Of a DNA stretch of 64,000 bases, positions 1 through 10,418 are shown piece after piece. Source of the DNA: Simmondsia chinensis (Eukaryota > Streptophyta > Magnoliopsida > Caryophyllales > Simmondsiaceae); assembly GCA_018398585.1 (NCBI GenBank), contig JAGTTD010000007.1, positions 8,707,320 through 8,771,319 of the forward strand, written 5' to 3'. How positions within the stretch are numbered: position 1 is the stretch's first letter; every line of letters begins with the position of its first letter. The notes under the pieces are model-generated. The model saw only the letters and a list, made by a program, of their open reading frames with translations, ran no database searches and had not been told where the DNA came from. Position numbers and translations under genes: made by a program.

Positions 1-179
1 TTTTATTAATTTAGTTAACAAATTTAAATCAACAAAACCCCGATTTCAACTGCTCTTTAATCACTAAATTTGACTTAACTTTGATTCCCTGTGGATACGA
101 CCCGTATACCCGATTTAGCTACAACAATCTTGTATGCTTGCGAGTATACTGTTTTAAAACACTCTTTTAAAAGACATCA
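1..179 (+). mobile_element. 3' end of a Ty3/gypsy LTR (element truncated by window edge)
   Basis: The sequence TCCCTGTGGATACGACCC at 86-103 is the kind of motif found near the end of Athila/Tat-type gypsy LTRs, and the Athila-like LTRs at 40138 and 48839 have a comparable 'tctctgtggtttgacac' stretch. The segment ends in CATCA at 175-179, a plausible LTR terminus. What follows is the gag start of a different, oppositely oriented element, so this looks like the right-hand LTR of an element inserted there. The rest lies outside the window. Confidence 0.5.
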
Positions 180-264
180 CTAATGCTATCATCTTTTGCA
201 TTAATCCCTCTTCCCTCATCTCAAGCCGCTTGAATCTCTCGTCCATTGCGAGTCTATAATCCAT
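180..264 (-). pseudogene. gypsy gag N-terminus, truncated
   Basis: Read on the minus strand from an ATG at 264, the frame encodes a charged start (MDYRLAMDERFKRLEM) of the style seen at the N-terminus of chromovirus-type gag proteins, which are rich in M, E, R and L. It is cut after about 28 residues by the LTR end at 179. It lies directly downstream, in its own direction, of the minus-strand LTR at 319-923, as expected for a 5' LTR followed by gag. The stretch is too short for a firm family call. Confidence 0.35.
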
Positions 265-318
265 CGTCCTCCTCCTCAGTGGCGTAACTCAAGAACGCGC
301 CTTCGCTCCGACATGAAC

Positions 319-923
319 TGATGCAACGCACCTAAAGGTCGCACAACAGCCTCGAAACTTGACATCGTGTAGTGGGACGGATAGGGTGCTTTTAACCGTT
401 GACCATACGCAACTACGCCAGACTAAAAGGGATCAGCTAAAACTTGTTAATTCTACAAGTACCTGAACAACAATCAAAAAAGGAGTTATATAATTTTATT
501 GAACTCTTTCAAAGTAAAAGTACAAAGAACTCAAAACATGAGAAAAACTCATCAAATAAATTCAATAATGAAAAGCTTTCTAAAACTATAAAATAGTGGC
601 CTATTTATAGGCATTACTAAACCCTATTACTAATTCAAATCAAATTCTAAATCCTATTCAAAGTCAAATTAAACCTATTATAATCCTAATATAACTTAAA
701 AACCCTAAATCTAATAACATATACAATAAAATAAACCATAGGATATAAAATATTAATTAAATAAAAGACCTAAACCTAATTAAGCAAAAATACCTAAAAC
801 CCTAGTCATAATAAAATCGAGTCACGCACAATTTTTTGGCTTGGATGTGATTTCTACAGTTCCCTGGATCTGTTTTCTCTTTTTCTTGTCTTGATCTGGC
901 TATTTTTGCCCATATTTGCATCA
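319..923 (-). mobile_element. LTR of a minus-strand gypsy-like element (TGATGCAA...TTGCATCA)
   Basis: On the minus strand the segment starts TGATGCAAATATGG and ends CGTTGCATCA, so its ends form an 8-bp perfect inverted repeat (TGATGCAA/TTGCATCA). A TATA-like 'cctataaatagg' on the minus strand lies around 600-613. Just past the 3' end (306-318) is a sequence loosely resembling a degraded tRNA-iMet primer site, then the gag start at 264. The right border at 924 interrupts a copia integrase frame exactly, which supports insertion there. Confidence 0.6.
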
Positions 924-1530
924 AGTACGAACAAAAGTCCATAAGCAATTGATGGGACGGAGATTTTTCCCTCATAAGAAAAACCCAAATGCATCTACTA
1001 TTATCATCATCAATCCTCAAAAAGAACCAAGTGCCAGTTAAAGGCAAAGTATAATACGGTCCCCAAATATCACAATGCAGGAGTTCAAAACATGATCTAG
1101 TCTTGGTAAATAAAATGGGAAATGGTAAATAGGTCTGATTAGCCTGATCATAAGAATCACAAGTCACATCAACTTTATTTGGAACTCTCAAGTGAGAAAA
1201 CATGAACGACTTAGATAAAGGCACATGCCCCAAATGTCGGTGCCACAAAGTAGCTGCTTCATTACCTAAACAAGGTGCGTTGATGGTGTACCACGCCTCA
1301 CCTCCAAAACATATAGCCCATCTTTCTATGTAGTCACTCCAATCAGCCTCCTCAAGTGAAAGTTCTGTATTACAAACTAAAGAAACTTATCAATGTACAA
1401 TTATGCCTCTAGTCAATTTACTCATGGAAAATAAATTGCATTGGAAACTTGGGACCTTGAGGAAATTATCAAGCACATCATTTTTGATAAAAAACCTTCC
1501 AACATTAGAAACGCTCAACATACACTATGT
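924..1530 (-). pseudogene. Ty1/copia GAG-pre-integrase and integrase fragment
   Basis: The minus-strand frame from 1248 to 924 carries the copia signature WHRHLGHVPL, a diverged zinc-binding region (C..Y...NQTYLPFP), then SCFELLHCDIWGPY and the DD.SRCIWVFLM start of the integrase core. Upstream residues up to about 1530 (LDNFLKVPSFQCNLFSMSKL) match the protease/GAG-pre-integrase junction of plant copia elements but contain stops. The reading is cut at 924 by the LTR insertion, before the second catalytic Asp. This is a dead fragment. Confidence 0.8.
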
Positions 1531-1564
1531 CACCAAACACGGCCTTAATGGATAGTATCCTTTT

Positions 1565-2405
1565 CACTTGGTTCTCTATGAAGGACTTTCATCCCTTACA
1601 TTATGTCCTAGCTAATATAGAGGCCAAACTTAACTCTACTCGCATGTTTCTCTCCAAGCATAAATACTCTACTCCTCATCGAACACAATATACGTGATGC
1701 TAAACCTATTAAAACACCTTGACCTACCCATGCCCACCTTTCATTATGTGAAGGGGATCTCCTAGAAAATCCTGGCATTTCAATATCTTACTATGACTAG
1801 TTCTGATATCTATTATGTTGTTAACCATGTTTCTCAATTCATGCATGCTCCTAGGTCTAGTCATTGGTAGGTTGTGAACTAGATTCTACACTACCTCAAA
1901 AGCACCCCCAACCATAGTATGTATATGCTTCCCAAGTCTTATGCCACTGTAGTAGCTTTTATGGATGCAGCTTGGGGTGGCTGTTCAACTCTAGTCAATT
2001 TACCATAGGTTATGCTCAGCTTCTTGGCCCCAACTCATCTCATGGCTTGCCAAGAAACAACCTACTGATACCAAGTCCACCACTGAGTCTAAATATCATA
2101 TTGCAGTTCAAGGTGTTACTGAGAGTAATTTTATTCAGTACTTAATGTGAGATCTTAGTTTTCATCATCTTGTTCCTATCATGGTATATTGCAACAGTGT
2201 CTTCACTTCTCACTTAGCCGAAAACCCTGCTTCCAACTAACAAAGCAAGTATCTAGATTTGGATTTTTACTATATTAGGGAGAAAATTCTCAAAGGTGAT
2301 CTGCAGGTTTGATACACTTCTACAATGTGTTAGGCTTCTGATAATCGAACTAAGGGCCTCTGCTCTGACAAGTTTCGTTATTACAAGAGCAATCTTCTCG
2401 TAGAT
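1565..2405 (+). pseudogene. Ty1/copia reverse transcriptase C-terminus and RNase H, degenerate
   Basis: Across several frames on the plus strand one reads copia landmarks in the right order: FHPLHYVLANIE (LHYFLGIE motif), MFLSKHKY, DAKPIKTP, a SYYD..SDI.YVVNHVSQFMHAP block, FMDAAWGGC (the DADWAGC RNase H motif), LAKKQPT, TESKYHIAVQ, and YLDLDFYYIREKIL near 2250-2290. Many stops and frameshifts break it, so it is an old copy. It lies opposite in strand to the integrase fragment at 924-1530, so the two come from different elements or from an inversion. Confidence 0.75.
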
Positions 2406-4640
2406 TAACCCTATTCAGAATGAGTAGCAATCTTCACAATCAAATAGTTGGATGACCTAAATGTGCTAGCACTCTTTTTCATCTAGACGAACTTCTTGAT
2501 TGTTGAGCTCTAACGAAACCATTGGATGATGATCAACATATGATGGATACCATCTCGACCATGTCATTTAGGTTCACGGAGAACAATGCTAAAAATATTT
2601 TCATATTCCAACACCTTAAGCAAGAAAATTTTTTGAAGCTCAAACATTATCAAGGAAACATGCATAATGAGCCTTTGGTGTGCTTCAAACTCATTTTGCG
2701 ATTGCTTGTAAACCAAATTTAATTATATGTGAAACTCTCATCTTCATTATAAAAATATGTCCAATAAGTGATAACTTCATTAAATTAGTACAAGTGAACG
2801 TGATAAAGAGGACCCAATTGATTATAACATTTTTGAATTTTCAAGTGAAGTGTAACAGGATCCACTCGTAAAGATTGATGAGTATATCTAAAATAATTTG
2901 TAGATTTTCAACTGAGAAACTCATCCTTAACTAAAAGACATTGTAAATGAGTTATTGTGACATTATAATGGAACATGTAAAGTTCGTAATCAAATAATGT
3001 TTCTGATAAAATCTATTTTACTCAAGGCTTTTCAGTTTACAACATGCTTGCTTTATTAATTTCTCCTTCAATCAAATTTTGACATCTGATAATCAAACCA
3101 TCCATTTCTTTAAACATAATGCCTCGAATAAGAGGCATGCTTTTAAAGCACCAAAATGCTGCGCCATCTAACACTCGTGACAAAATTCAGACGACTCCTG
3201 CATAAAATAGCATCTTGGATGATATATTTTTATAGGAGTGTAAATGAGCTAGGTTGAGATTTTCTTTGTTGGAGTTCGATATAGATAATATTTATGGCTC
3301 TCGAGTTTGAACGAGCCTTTATCAAGCTTTTAGACTTTTGTTTGAACTTAATTTCATAAGATATTAGTATGTTTCATACTAACATTGTTAGTTTAATCAA
3401 ACCAATTCGCGTTCATTATCAAATCCAGCTTGTTATTAAGTTGATCATGATTCCGCCTGACACTGCAGTCAAGTCAATTGGCTCACTAACAATCCGAACT
3501 ATTGGAGCTACAATATCAAGCCATTATCAATTCATTAGTGAGCTAATATCAAGTCATTAACAAGCTCATAAGAAACATTATGGGGCTTTAACAATTTTCC
3601 TTTTTCAGTTTCAGTTTTGTTTTTTATCTCCAATTTTTCCTTTTCATTTTTCATTTGGATAATATGTTTGAGAGTGTCTTTACTGTTTTTCAATATACAA
3701 AACTAGAAATTGCGTTCAAGTGACGCCCTTTTTCAATTTTTTGAAAATTGAGAATGATACATAAGTAATATAATACCCGTAAATTTAAATATCAAATAAC
3801 ACGATTTGTACCCGGTCCAAACAATTGTATCACTAGTTCGAGTATAAGAATGATTTTGATACACAATTATAAAGTGACTCATATTGTTTAATTGGTGGCA
3901 AAAAAAGACAGTAATTCATTTGTTACATAACATAAATATAACATGCGCATACAACATGCTGTCTATTGCTCTTTTTGGGGACATACTCACCATCATGTCA
4001 TCTTTCGCAACAACAATATCATTTTTATTAGAGATCCCCGCACCTTCTTTACTATATAAAGTAAATGTTGTAGTTGCTTTGTCGTCGTTTATCTGTAAAC
4101 TGTTGGAATCATCTTTTGTCGCCTTACTAAATAGTTGGATATAAAGTCTAAGGAGTTCCCCCAAGCGAACTACACTTTAAAAATGGGGAGCTTTGACTTA
4201 TGTATGCTCTATTACATTCCGCAAAGATGAGTGTCACTAACCGATTCACATGGTTATGTTATGTGTTTTCAGCCTTGAAGGGTAGAATTAATGGTAAGGA
4301 CATGATACAATGAGAGAAAGAGAAAGGGAGCAGTAAAGAAAAAGAAAACAAAAAAAAATTGAGAATCAGATAAAACAGGAAGAAGCTTGTAACAAAGATA
4401 GAGATGAAAATTTCTAGATTTTCCATTTTCTAGGAAAATTAACCAAGAAAATTACAAAAAAATTTTATTATTAAACAACCCCTAATAAATTTTAAATGAG
4501 TCATTTACTTATTGAGTACACACTTTTTTTAATCAAACTATTTACAACATTAGCATCTTATATTTAATCTATCTTGTTAAACGTATTGAATTTGCTAAAA
4601 TCCAACGTCATATTTCATATGGAGCTCTAAAAATAAATAC
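2406..4640. other. AT-rich intergenic stretch, no recognisable feature
   Basis: I see no family signature here. Short open frames exist at 2522-2871, 3369-3560 and on both strands at 3884-4164. Composition and length fit chance, and none has a recognisable motif. Confidence 0.5.
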
Positions 4641-4717
4641 ATATGAGCAATGACCATTTTTGTACACAAATAATTGATAGAATATTTTATTGGTTTACTC
4701 CACATGTCATAGTTTTA

Positions 4718-4774
4718 TCTAGAACCCTCGGTTGTTCCAAAAAAAAAAAAAAATCTAGAACCCTCGCGGTGTTC

Positions 4775-4807
<33 letters not shown>

Positions 4808-4820
4808 GTAGAACCCTCGG
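4718..4820 (+). repeat. three short GAACCCTCG repeats separated by poly(A) runs
   Basis: The segment tctagaaccctcg occurs at 4718-4730 and 4754-4766, and a third partial copy (tagaaccctcgg) at 4809-4820. Each of the first two continues into a GTTCC tail and then an A-run (4739-4753 and about 4776-4805). The unit is thus 'TCTAGAACCCTCG...GTTCC-A(n)'. It may come from template switching or slippage in an A-tailed retroposed sequence. Confidence 0.6.
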
Positions 4821-5038
4821 GAGGACCGAGTCCCTCAGCTGTTTTACGCGCCAGCGAAGACTTAGCTGTCACCCTCCCACGTGGACTCCCCTTACCCTAT
4901 GACTCCGTCCTACACCCCTGCTCTCTTTCCCACACACACTTATTCTTCCACATCATCCTCCTTGACCCACATCAGCCTACTCTTCCACGTGGCTCAATCC
5001 TGTCCCTTTATCCACTACACCATCACAAATCTCAACGG

Positions 5039-5205
5039 AAGAAGAACTACTTTTTTTTTTTTTTTTTTTTTTTTGAGAATACAAACGCCTTCTTTTGAAG
5101 GTAGAAAAAAGGTGGATGCCGGGCCTCTAACACTGGATCATGTGGGTGGTAAAGAGCTCACCGAACCATTTGGGCCAGGAGGGCTTTGGCAAGAAAAACT
5201 ACTTT
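5039..5205 (-). mobile_element. tRNA-type SINE with 15-bp target site duplication
   Basis: Body 5054-5190, minus orientation. A poly(A) tail, seen as a T-run at 5051-5074, closes one end. The flanks are imperfect direct repeats: aagaagaactacttt (5039-5053) and aagaaaaactacttt (5191-5205), 14 of 15 identical. On the minus strand the body reads CCAAAGCCCTCC..., with a GTGAGCTCTTTACCACCC region and TTAGAGGCCCGGCATCC. This layout resembles tRNA-derived plant SINE heads, though clean A and B boxes are not obvious. The family was not identified. Confidence 0.6.
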
Positions 5206-5481
5206 ACTATCTTAAGTTTTGATGTATTAATTTTTTAATTTATAAATTTTATAAATTTTATAAAATAATTTTTTAATCAAAAAAGTTATATATATTTAAT
5301 AAAATAATTTGAATAGCAATGTGTAAGAATATAAAATAGGGCCCACTTTTATTCTTTTATATTATTATTTGGACTATTTTATTAAATATATATTAATTTT
5401 GAACTAAAAAAATATTTCACAAATTTTGTGTATAAAAAAATTAATGTACTAAACTTCCGAGTACTAATGTGTAATTTACCC
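5206..5481 (+). mobile_element. MITE, 5'-truncated, same family as 12825-13242
   Basis: It shares with the element at 12825-13242 the blocks 'gtattaattttttA', 'AaAATAATTTgAAt.GcA.TGTG' and 'ATTTCACAA.TTT', and ends in GTGTAATTTACCC (5469-5481), the inverse of that element's GGGTAAATTACAC start. The left terminal repeat is missing. Confidence 0.5.
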
Positions 5482-6397
5482 AAATTTTTTGCAAAAATTT
5501 GAAATGCCGGAATTAGCCGGAATTTAATGTATTTATGTATTATTCTCTTTATACATAAAAAATTCAATCAAAAGTTGATTGAGTCATAGAAGATTATATA
5601 TAATCTAATTAATGTCTATAACAAGTTCTAAAATACTGATAGAATAGAAAGGAATGTAATTCTACCAATTTTGACTTGTATTTGATATTATCACCTATAA
5701 TACTGGTAACAAGAAGCATGATACATAGTGAAAAATATGTATAAGTCAATTGTTTGTGGGTTAAAGTGAAAATTTTCATAAACTTAGAATATAGATACTT
5801 AATTTAGATACAAGTACAATTATATTCAATTGATATTCTACTTTTTATTTGGAAAAAATAATTGTACGCATTATAGAACTTGTATTATGAGGATGACATC
5901 AAGAAGACGTGTATTTTACTGTATTATTAATAATCATACGTAAATGCCCTTTCTGAATAAAAAATACAAACACATGTTTAATGCGTCAATTATGTTCGTA
6001 TTTTACTAACTATTTGTTAATATATTTTTTAGATATCCCGAGATTTTAAAATACTTTTGAGGAACCTTGAACTTTATCAATTTTTTTAGGCAACCTTCAG
6101 ATAACTTTGTAATGGTCGCATTAGTTCATACTGATTTGATATCTAAAAATATAAAAATTTATTTACATTTAATATAGTTTTAAAATAGTAAAATATTTTA
6201 TGACCGGACATTCAAGTGTGTTCAAGATCATAACAATATTGGTCAAGCACTATTATCAGTTCCAGTGGTTATGATTTCAATTAATGTTTTTGACATTCAA
6301 TATCTAATTCAACTTCAAGCTTTTTATAAGCTAATTTCGATGTTCCTTGGTTTCTCAATTCTGGCGGAAGAAAGTGAGCCCAGGGATTAAGAGTCGT
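5482..6397. other. AT-rich intergenic stretch
   Basis: No gene recognised. At about 6025-6060 the text 'tagatatcccgagattttaaaa' resembles the terminal region of the long-TIR element at 15197-15762, so a decayed relative may lie here. Confidence 0.4.
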
Positions 6398-6406
6398 CAC
6401 ATGTTA

Positions 6407-6525
6407 AGGTGCATTAATTACATCATATTCTAGCATTTGATTGGGTAAATACAAAGGTAAGAGTAATAAATTTCGTATTTGGCCAATCAAATGCTAGAAT
6501 ATGATGCAATTAATGCACCGATGAA
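6407..6525. mobile_element. foldback element: 45-bp near-perfect hairpin between 9-bp direct repeats
   Basis: The left arm 6408-6452 and right arm 6475-6519 are reverse complements at 42 of 45 positions, around a 22-nt loop. The 9-mer CACATGTTA flanks the structure directly at 6398-6406 and 6526-6534 and could be a target site duplication of the size made by Mutator-like transposases. The right side has six extra bases between arm and duplication. The same fold would fit a small-RNA hairpin precursor, so a MITE is preferred but not proven. Confidence 0.65.
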
Positions 6526-6825
6526 CACATGTTAGAAAATTCCTAATAATATTTGGTACGAAAAAAAGCATGAAGGGTTTTGGGTTGGTAAAAAGAAATG
6601 GCTTGCAGTCGATCTTGATGGTTGGCTACTAGTAAAGGGGGAATAGATGACCTATGGGAGGGAGGGGCAACAAAAACTAAGGTTAAACAAAATACGAATC
6701 TAGGTTCTAAAATTAATCATGTAAACTAATCATTTATTTTGTAGCGTTAGTAAAAACACAGAGGTGAAGGGTGATCATTTGAATAACTTTTAATGAATGG
6801 AGTTATGACAATTAGGGTCTAGTTA

Positions 6826-7395
6826 AATAATGAGGTAAAAATAATTATATATTTAGGATAAATTCTACTTACCTTAAAAGAATATTATAAATATTTAATT
6901 AAAATGTCTAAAAGAATTAACACTATGAAAGATAATAAATTTGTAAACATATAAGATATTATTTACTATTTTCATAATTCACTGTTTTTTATTAAACATA
7001 ATAAATACATTACTTCAATAATTTTTTGAAGCATAATAAATACATTGATTGGTTATATTCTTTGTGAATTTAAACATAGTAAATATATAATATATAGTGT
7101 ACTTCAACTAGGTATGAGGTGTTCAAAAACAAAAAAGGTCTAGTTTGATGATAAGGTAAGAATGAATATATATTTAAGATAAAATCTACTTACCTTAAAA
7201 GAAGATCATAAATATTTGATTAAATGTCGGAATGCAAAAGTAACACTTTATAAAAGACAATAAATTTGTAAACATAAGATATTATTTACTATTTTCATAC
7301 TTAATTGTTTTTATTGAACATAATAAATATACTTAATTGTTTTTATTCAATAACTTAATAAATGCATTGATCCGGTATATTCTTTGTGAATTTAT
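6826..7395. repeat. two-copy diverged direct repeat, about 240 bp each
   Basis: The block starting 'ggtctagtt..atgAtaaggta' (6826 and 7138) recurs with matching sub-blocks: 'aaattctacttaccttaaaagaa', 'ataataaatttgtaaacat', 'aagatattatttactattttcata', 'cataataaata' and 'tatattctttgtgaattta' (7047 and 7376). The second copy is diverged by substitutions and small indels. No coding potential is seen. Confidence 0.6.
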
Positions 7396-7654
7396 CTCTT
7401 ACATATCCTAATTTTGGATTTCTATCACTTTGATACTATAACATTCTACTATATAATATATCCTAAATTTTAGTATTATCCCATGTGATACACGGAGGAT
7501 ATTTATATTTTTAAATATAATTTATATATAATTACATTGAAATTTTATAATATATAATATAAAATATACAGTATTATATACTTTGTAAAATTATATAGTA
7601 AGAAAATATTGAATTTCTTGTTTTTTTCCTTTCCTATAATCTTGCATATCAAAT

Positions 7655-7800
7655 GACCCTCACTTAGAATTGTTTATATTAGGGTTCAGAGATTTTTAAT
7701 GATACTCCTTTAAAATTGCTTAACTGGCCCTCAATTAGAATTACTTATATTGGAGTTTAGAGACTTTTGGTGATACCCCTTTAGAAGTGCTTGGATTGAG
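7655..7800. repeat. tandem duplication, unit about 72 bp
   Basis: 'gaccctcacttagaattg...tagggttcagagatttttaatgatactcctttaaaa' (7655-7725) is followed directly by 'ggccctcaattagaatta...tggagtttagagacttttggtgatacccctttagaa' (7727-7798). A third, shorter partial unit may follow (ggtttggaggcttttggcggtga). Confidence 0.6.
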
Positions 7801-7934
7801 GTTTGGAGGCTTTTGGCGGTGAGGGTACTTGGCAATAATAAATAGAAGATGGTATCCATTTGATTAAAAATTCTATCATTTAGGTATGCTCAGTTGGAAT
7901 ATGATGAATTTTTGGCAGAAAATGCTAAAATAGA

Positions 7935-8520
7935 TGTTAGGATTATGCCTCAAATTTATGTATTTAGAAATTAAGGGTAGCTGAGAGGTCACTGATCGAT
8001 CGGGTGATTTAAGTGAAAAATACCTGTTTTGGCCGAGAGAGGGCCGATTGATCGGGCTTGGGCCTATCAATCGGGACTCACCGATCGATCGGGAGTCATT
8101 TTTCCACGAGGGTTATAAATAGACCTGTTAGGGTTTCAGTTTAGGTATCCAATTTAGAGTGAGGCTGCCGTCATCTAAAGAGAGAAATGTGATTTGCATA
8201 CTTCCTCCAATTCAGATATTCGAATGTTACGAGAGTTCAAAGGGAATGATCTATAATTCTCCATAGATCTCATTAAGAGGAAGTGTGATTTTAATTCTTT
8301 CATTCAAGTATCAATAAAGATCTCCATCTCCGCCTGTGGTTTTCTCTCCTCTCGATTGTACAGGGGTTTCCACGTAAATCATTGTATTCTTCTTGTTTGT
8401 TCTTTCTTTCACCTATTTTGTTTACTTCTCGTTTGTGTGAGTCATATAATTTGAATCGAATCAAGTGATTAGGGTTTACGCTTTCGCATCAAAATTTTCC
8501 TCTCAAATTGGTAAAAGAGT
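7935..8520 (+). mobile_element. Ty1/copia 5' LTR with primer-site remnant
   Basis: It starts TGTTAGGATTATGCCTC at 7935, which aligns with the start of the copia LTR at 53435 (read on the minus strand). The two share internal CGATCGATCGG and CAATCGGG motifs and a 'CCACGTAAATCATTGT.TTC.T' block near the end. It ends ...CTCTCA at 8505 and is followed by aattggtaaaagagt, a degraded tRNA-iMet primer site (TGGTATCAGAG consensus). Only about 50 bp of the internal region seem to remain. It is a diverged relative of the Tork-like element at 38086-53435. Confidence 0.65.
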
Positions 8521-8656
8521 ATGTCAGGTTTGTTAAGATTCCTAACAATAGAGAGCCTTTTCGATAATATATAGGTACCCGGATCGATTCAATGACTTTT
8601 TTGTTGTATGATATTGAAGCGACCCATGATTATGGCTATATATATATATATTATTC

Positions 8657-9030
8657 AAAAAGACCCCATGAACTATTGGTCAAAATCAAAGGGACCCCCC
8701 GAGCTTTCAATTTCATCAAAGATTCCCCATGAAGTATTGGTCAAAATCAATACAACATCTCCAACTTCTAGTTTCATTAAAGACATCCTCTAAACTATAA
8801 CCCAAAATCAATGTGACCCCACAGCTTCTAGTTTCATCAAAGATACTCTTAAACTATTGGCCAAAATCAATTCAGCCTCCCCTTCCCAACTGCTAATTTC
8901 ATCAACAATCTTAGTGCCATAAGGGCTCCCGCATGAAGCAAGGTCTGGGGAAAGACACCCTTAACTATTAACTAAAATCAATTTGATCTTTAACTTCAAA
9001 AATTATATCAAAGACATCTGAACTTTTACC
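8657..9030. repeat. degenerate minisatellite, unit about 62 bp, about six copies
   Basis: Each unit follows 'aaagac.cc.t.aactattggtcaaaatcaat...cc.aacttctaatttcatc'. Copies start near 8657, 8717, 8776, 8836, 8951 and 9013. The fourth and fifth units are separated by a 38-bp SINE-like insert at 8914-8951. Confidence 0.7.
8914..8951 (-). mobile_element. fragment of an Au-like SINE inside the minisatellite
   Basis: 'gtgccataagggctcccgc' followed by 'gaagcaaggtctgggga' closely matches the 3' part of the SINE at 38958-39172 ('gtgcctccaagggctcccg' and 'agtagggcctgggga'). It interrupts the regular unit order of the minisatellite. Confidence 0.55.
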
Positions 9031-9832
9031 AAATAGACTAATATTGCACTCATATATTGTATGAATCATTTGATATTAGTATTTTTTAAGCAAAAAAATC
9101 ATTTATTCCACCAAAAATTGTTTGGTACTAGCAAATGATATCCTAGTAATAAAAACCTCGCACCCAAGGGTAGCTCATTATCCTTACCCTCTTATGGGCT
9201 TTGTAAAAAGTCGTAACAAGATGGTCTTTCGTGGGTTAATTCCTAACTCGGTCAAAATCCTTCTAGAAGCACGGTGAAGGACCTAGAGTTGTAAGTTGCA
9301 TAAGCAGATGTATAAGGGTTATGGATTTCCACAAGAGCTACACAATTGGGTAAACAACATGGTTATGTACAACGAGCATCACTAGATATAGTTCAAGCGA
9401 ATCTAAATTCTGGTGATTCTAGGAGGTATGACAGGGTGATGTGTGGCTTCATTATTTGTAATAAACCGGGTAAGCATGTGATATTAGAATGTCGAGGGCT
9501 TGGAAATGCTGCAGACATGGTGGCAGAAGCAATATAGCAAGGCAGGCCATTTAAAAATGTGTCAATATGGGTTTTCGTTAAAGTCACATTTAGAGAGATA
9601 ATCTTGTCATTATTAAAGTGATCTAAAAAGAATTCAAGTGCTCGTGATAGATTAGGACCATTATTGAGAATCTCTGAGAGATGCTGGCTAAATTTGACAT
9701 GTAGTGCTTTAATAGAACTATATGTATTAATGCACTAGAACGAGCTATCTATATATCTATTGTTTGTTTGTTTGTTTCTTCTTCATTATATATTTTGATA
9801 TGTAATGATACTTAAGTGATGATGCTCATATG
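9031..9832. other. intergenic stretch with one unassigned short ORF
   Basis: A 63-codon frame at 9346-9537 (+), possibly started by a non-ATG codon, contains CGFIICNKPGKHVILECRG followed by LGNAADMVAEAI. I do not recognise the family and there is an overlapping antisense frame at 9393-9587. It may be a decayed exon, but no splice structure was convincing. Confidence 0.3.
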
Positions 9833-10410
9833 TAGAGCTGGCAAAATGTGATCCGACCCGATAACTTGACCGGTTTGACCCGTCACCCGACCCGATCCTA
9901 ACCCAAAAAATTTTAAATTTATTGGGACCCGAACCCGAAAATGAACCAACCTGAATTTGACCCGACCTGAACTTGACCCGACCCGAACTGACCCGAAACC
10001 CGAAATGACCTAACCCAAATTAGACCCGACCCAAGTTTGACCCAACCTTTGATGACCCGAAACCTGAATCAAACATGACCTATAACCCAAAATGGCCAAA
10101 TAAAAGTCTAACTTATCATTTTTAGTTATAATTTTCAAGATCGAATAGATCTATCATCAAAATAACTTGATAAATCAACCTGAAAACCGACTCAACCTGA
10201 GGATGTCCCGACCTAAGGTTAACCCAACCCGAGGTTGACCTAACCTATTGTCGACCCGATTTGAAATTGACCCGACCTGAGGTTGACCTGAAGCCGAGGA
10301 TAACCTGACCCGAGCCTGACCCACCCCGATTTTGACCCAACCTGAGATAGACCCGACCTGACATTAACCAGATCCGAACCCGACCCGACTCAACCCGATT
10401 GCCAGGTCTA
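9833..10410. mobile_element. hAT-like MITE carrying a GACCCGA satellite
   Basis: The ends are inverted: TAGAGCTGGCAA at 9833 and TTGCCAGGTCTA ending at 10410 (11 of 12 complementary). The flanks are ctcatatg (9825-9832) and ctcatacg (10411-10418), an 8-bp duplication with one mismatch, the size typical of hAT transposases. The interior is mostly a degenerate satellite built on GACCCGA / CCTGAGGTTGACC. No transposase is encoded. Confidence 0.75.
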
Positions 10411-10418
10411 CTCATACG

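Noticed and set aside
3884..4164. 86- and 82-codon ORFs on opposite strands
   Set aside because: Fully overlapping, no motif, consistent with chance open frames.
4643..5222. overlapping ORFs on both strands running through poly(A)/poly(T) tracts
   Set aside because: They consist largely of Lys or Phe runs from homopolymers and cross a SINE boundary.
9208..9220. aagtcgtaacaag, identical to the universal 3' end of 18S rRNA
   Set aside because: Only 13 nt match; the conserved bases that should follow are absent, so chance or a tiny relic.
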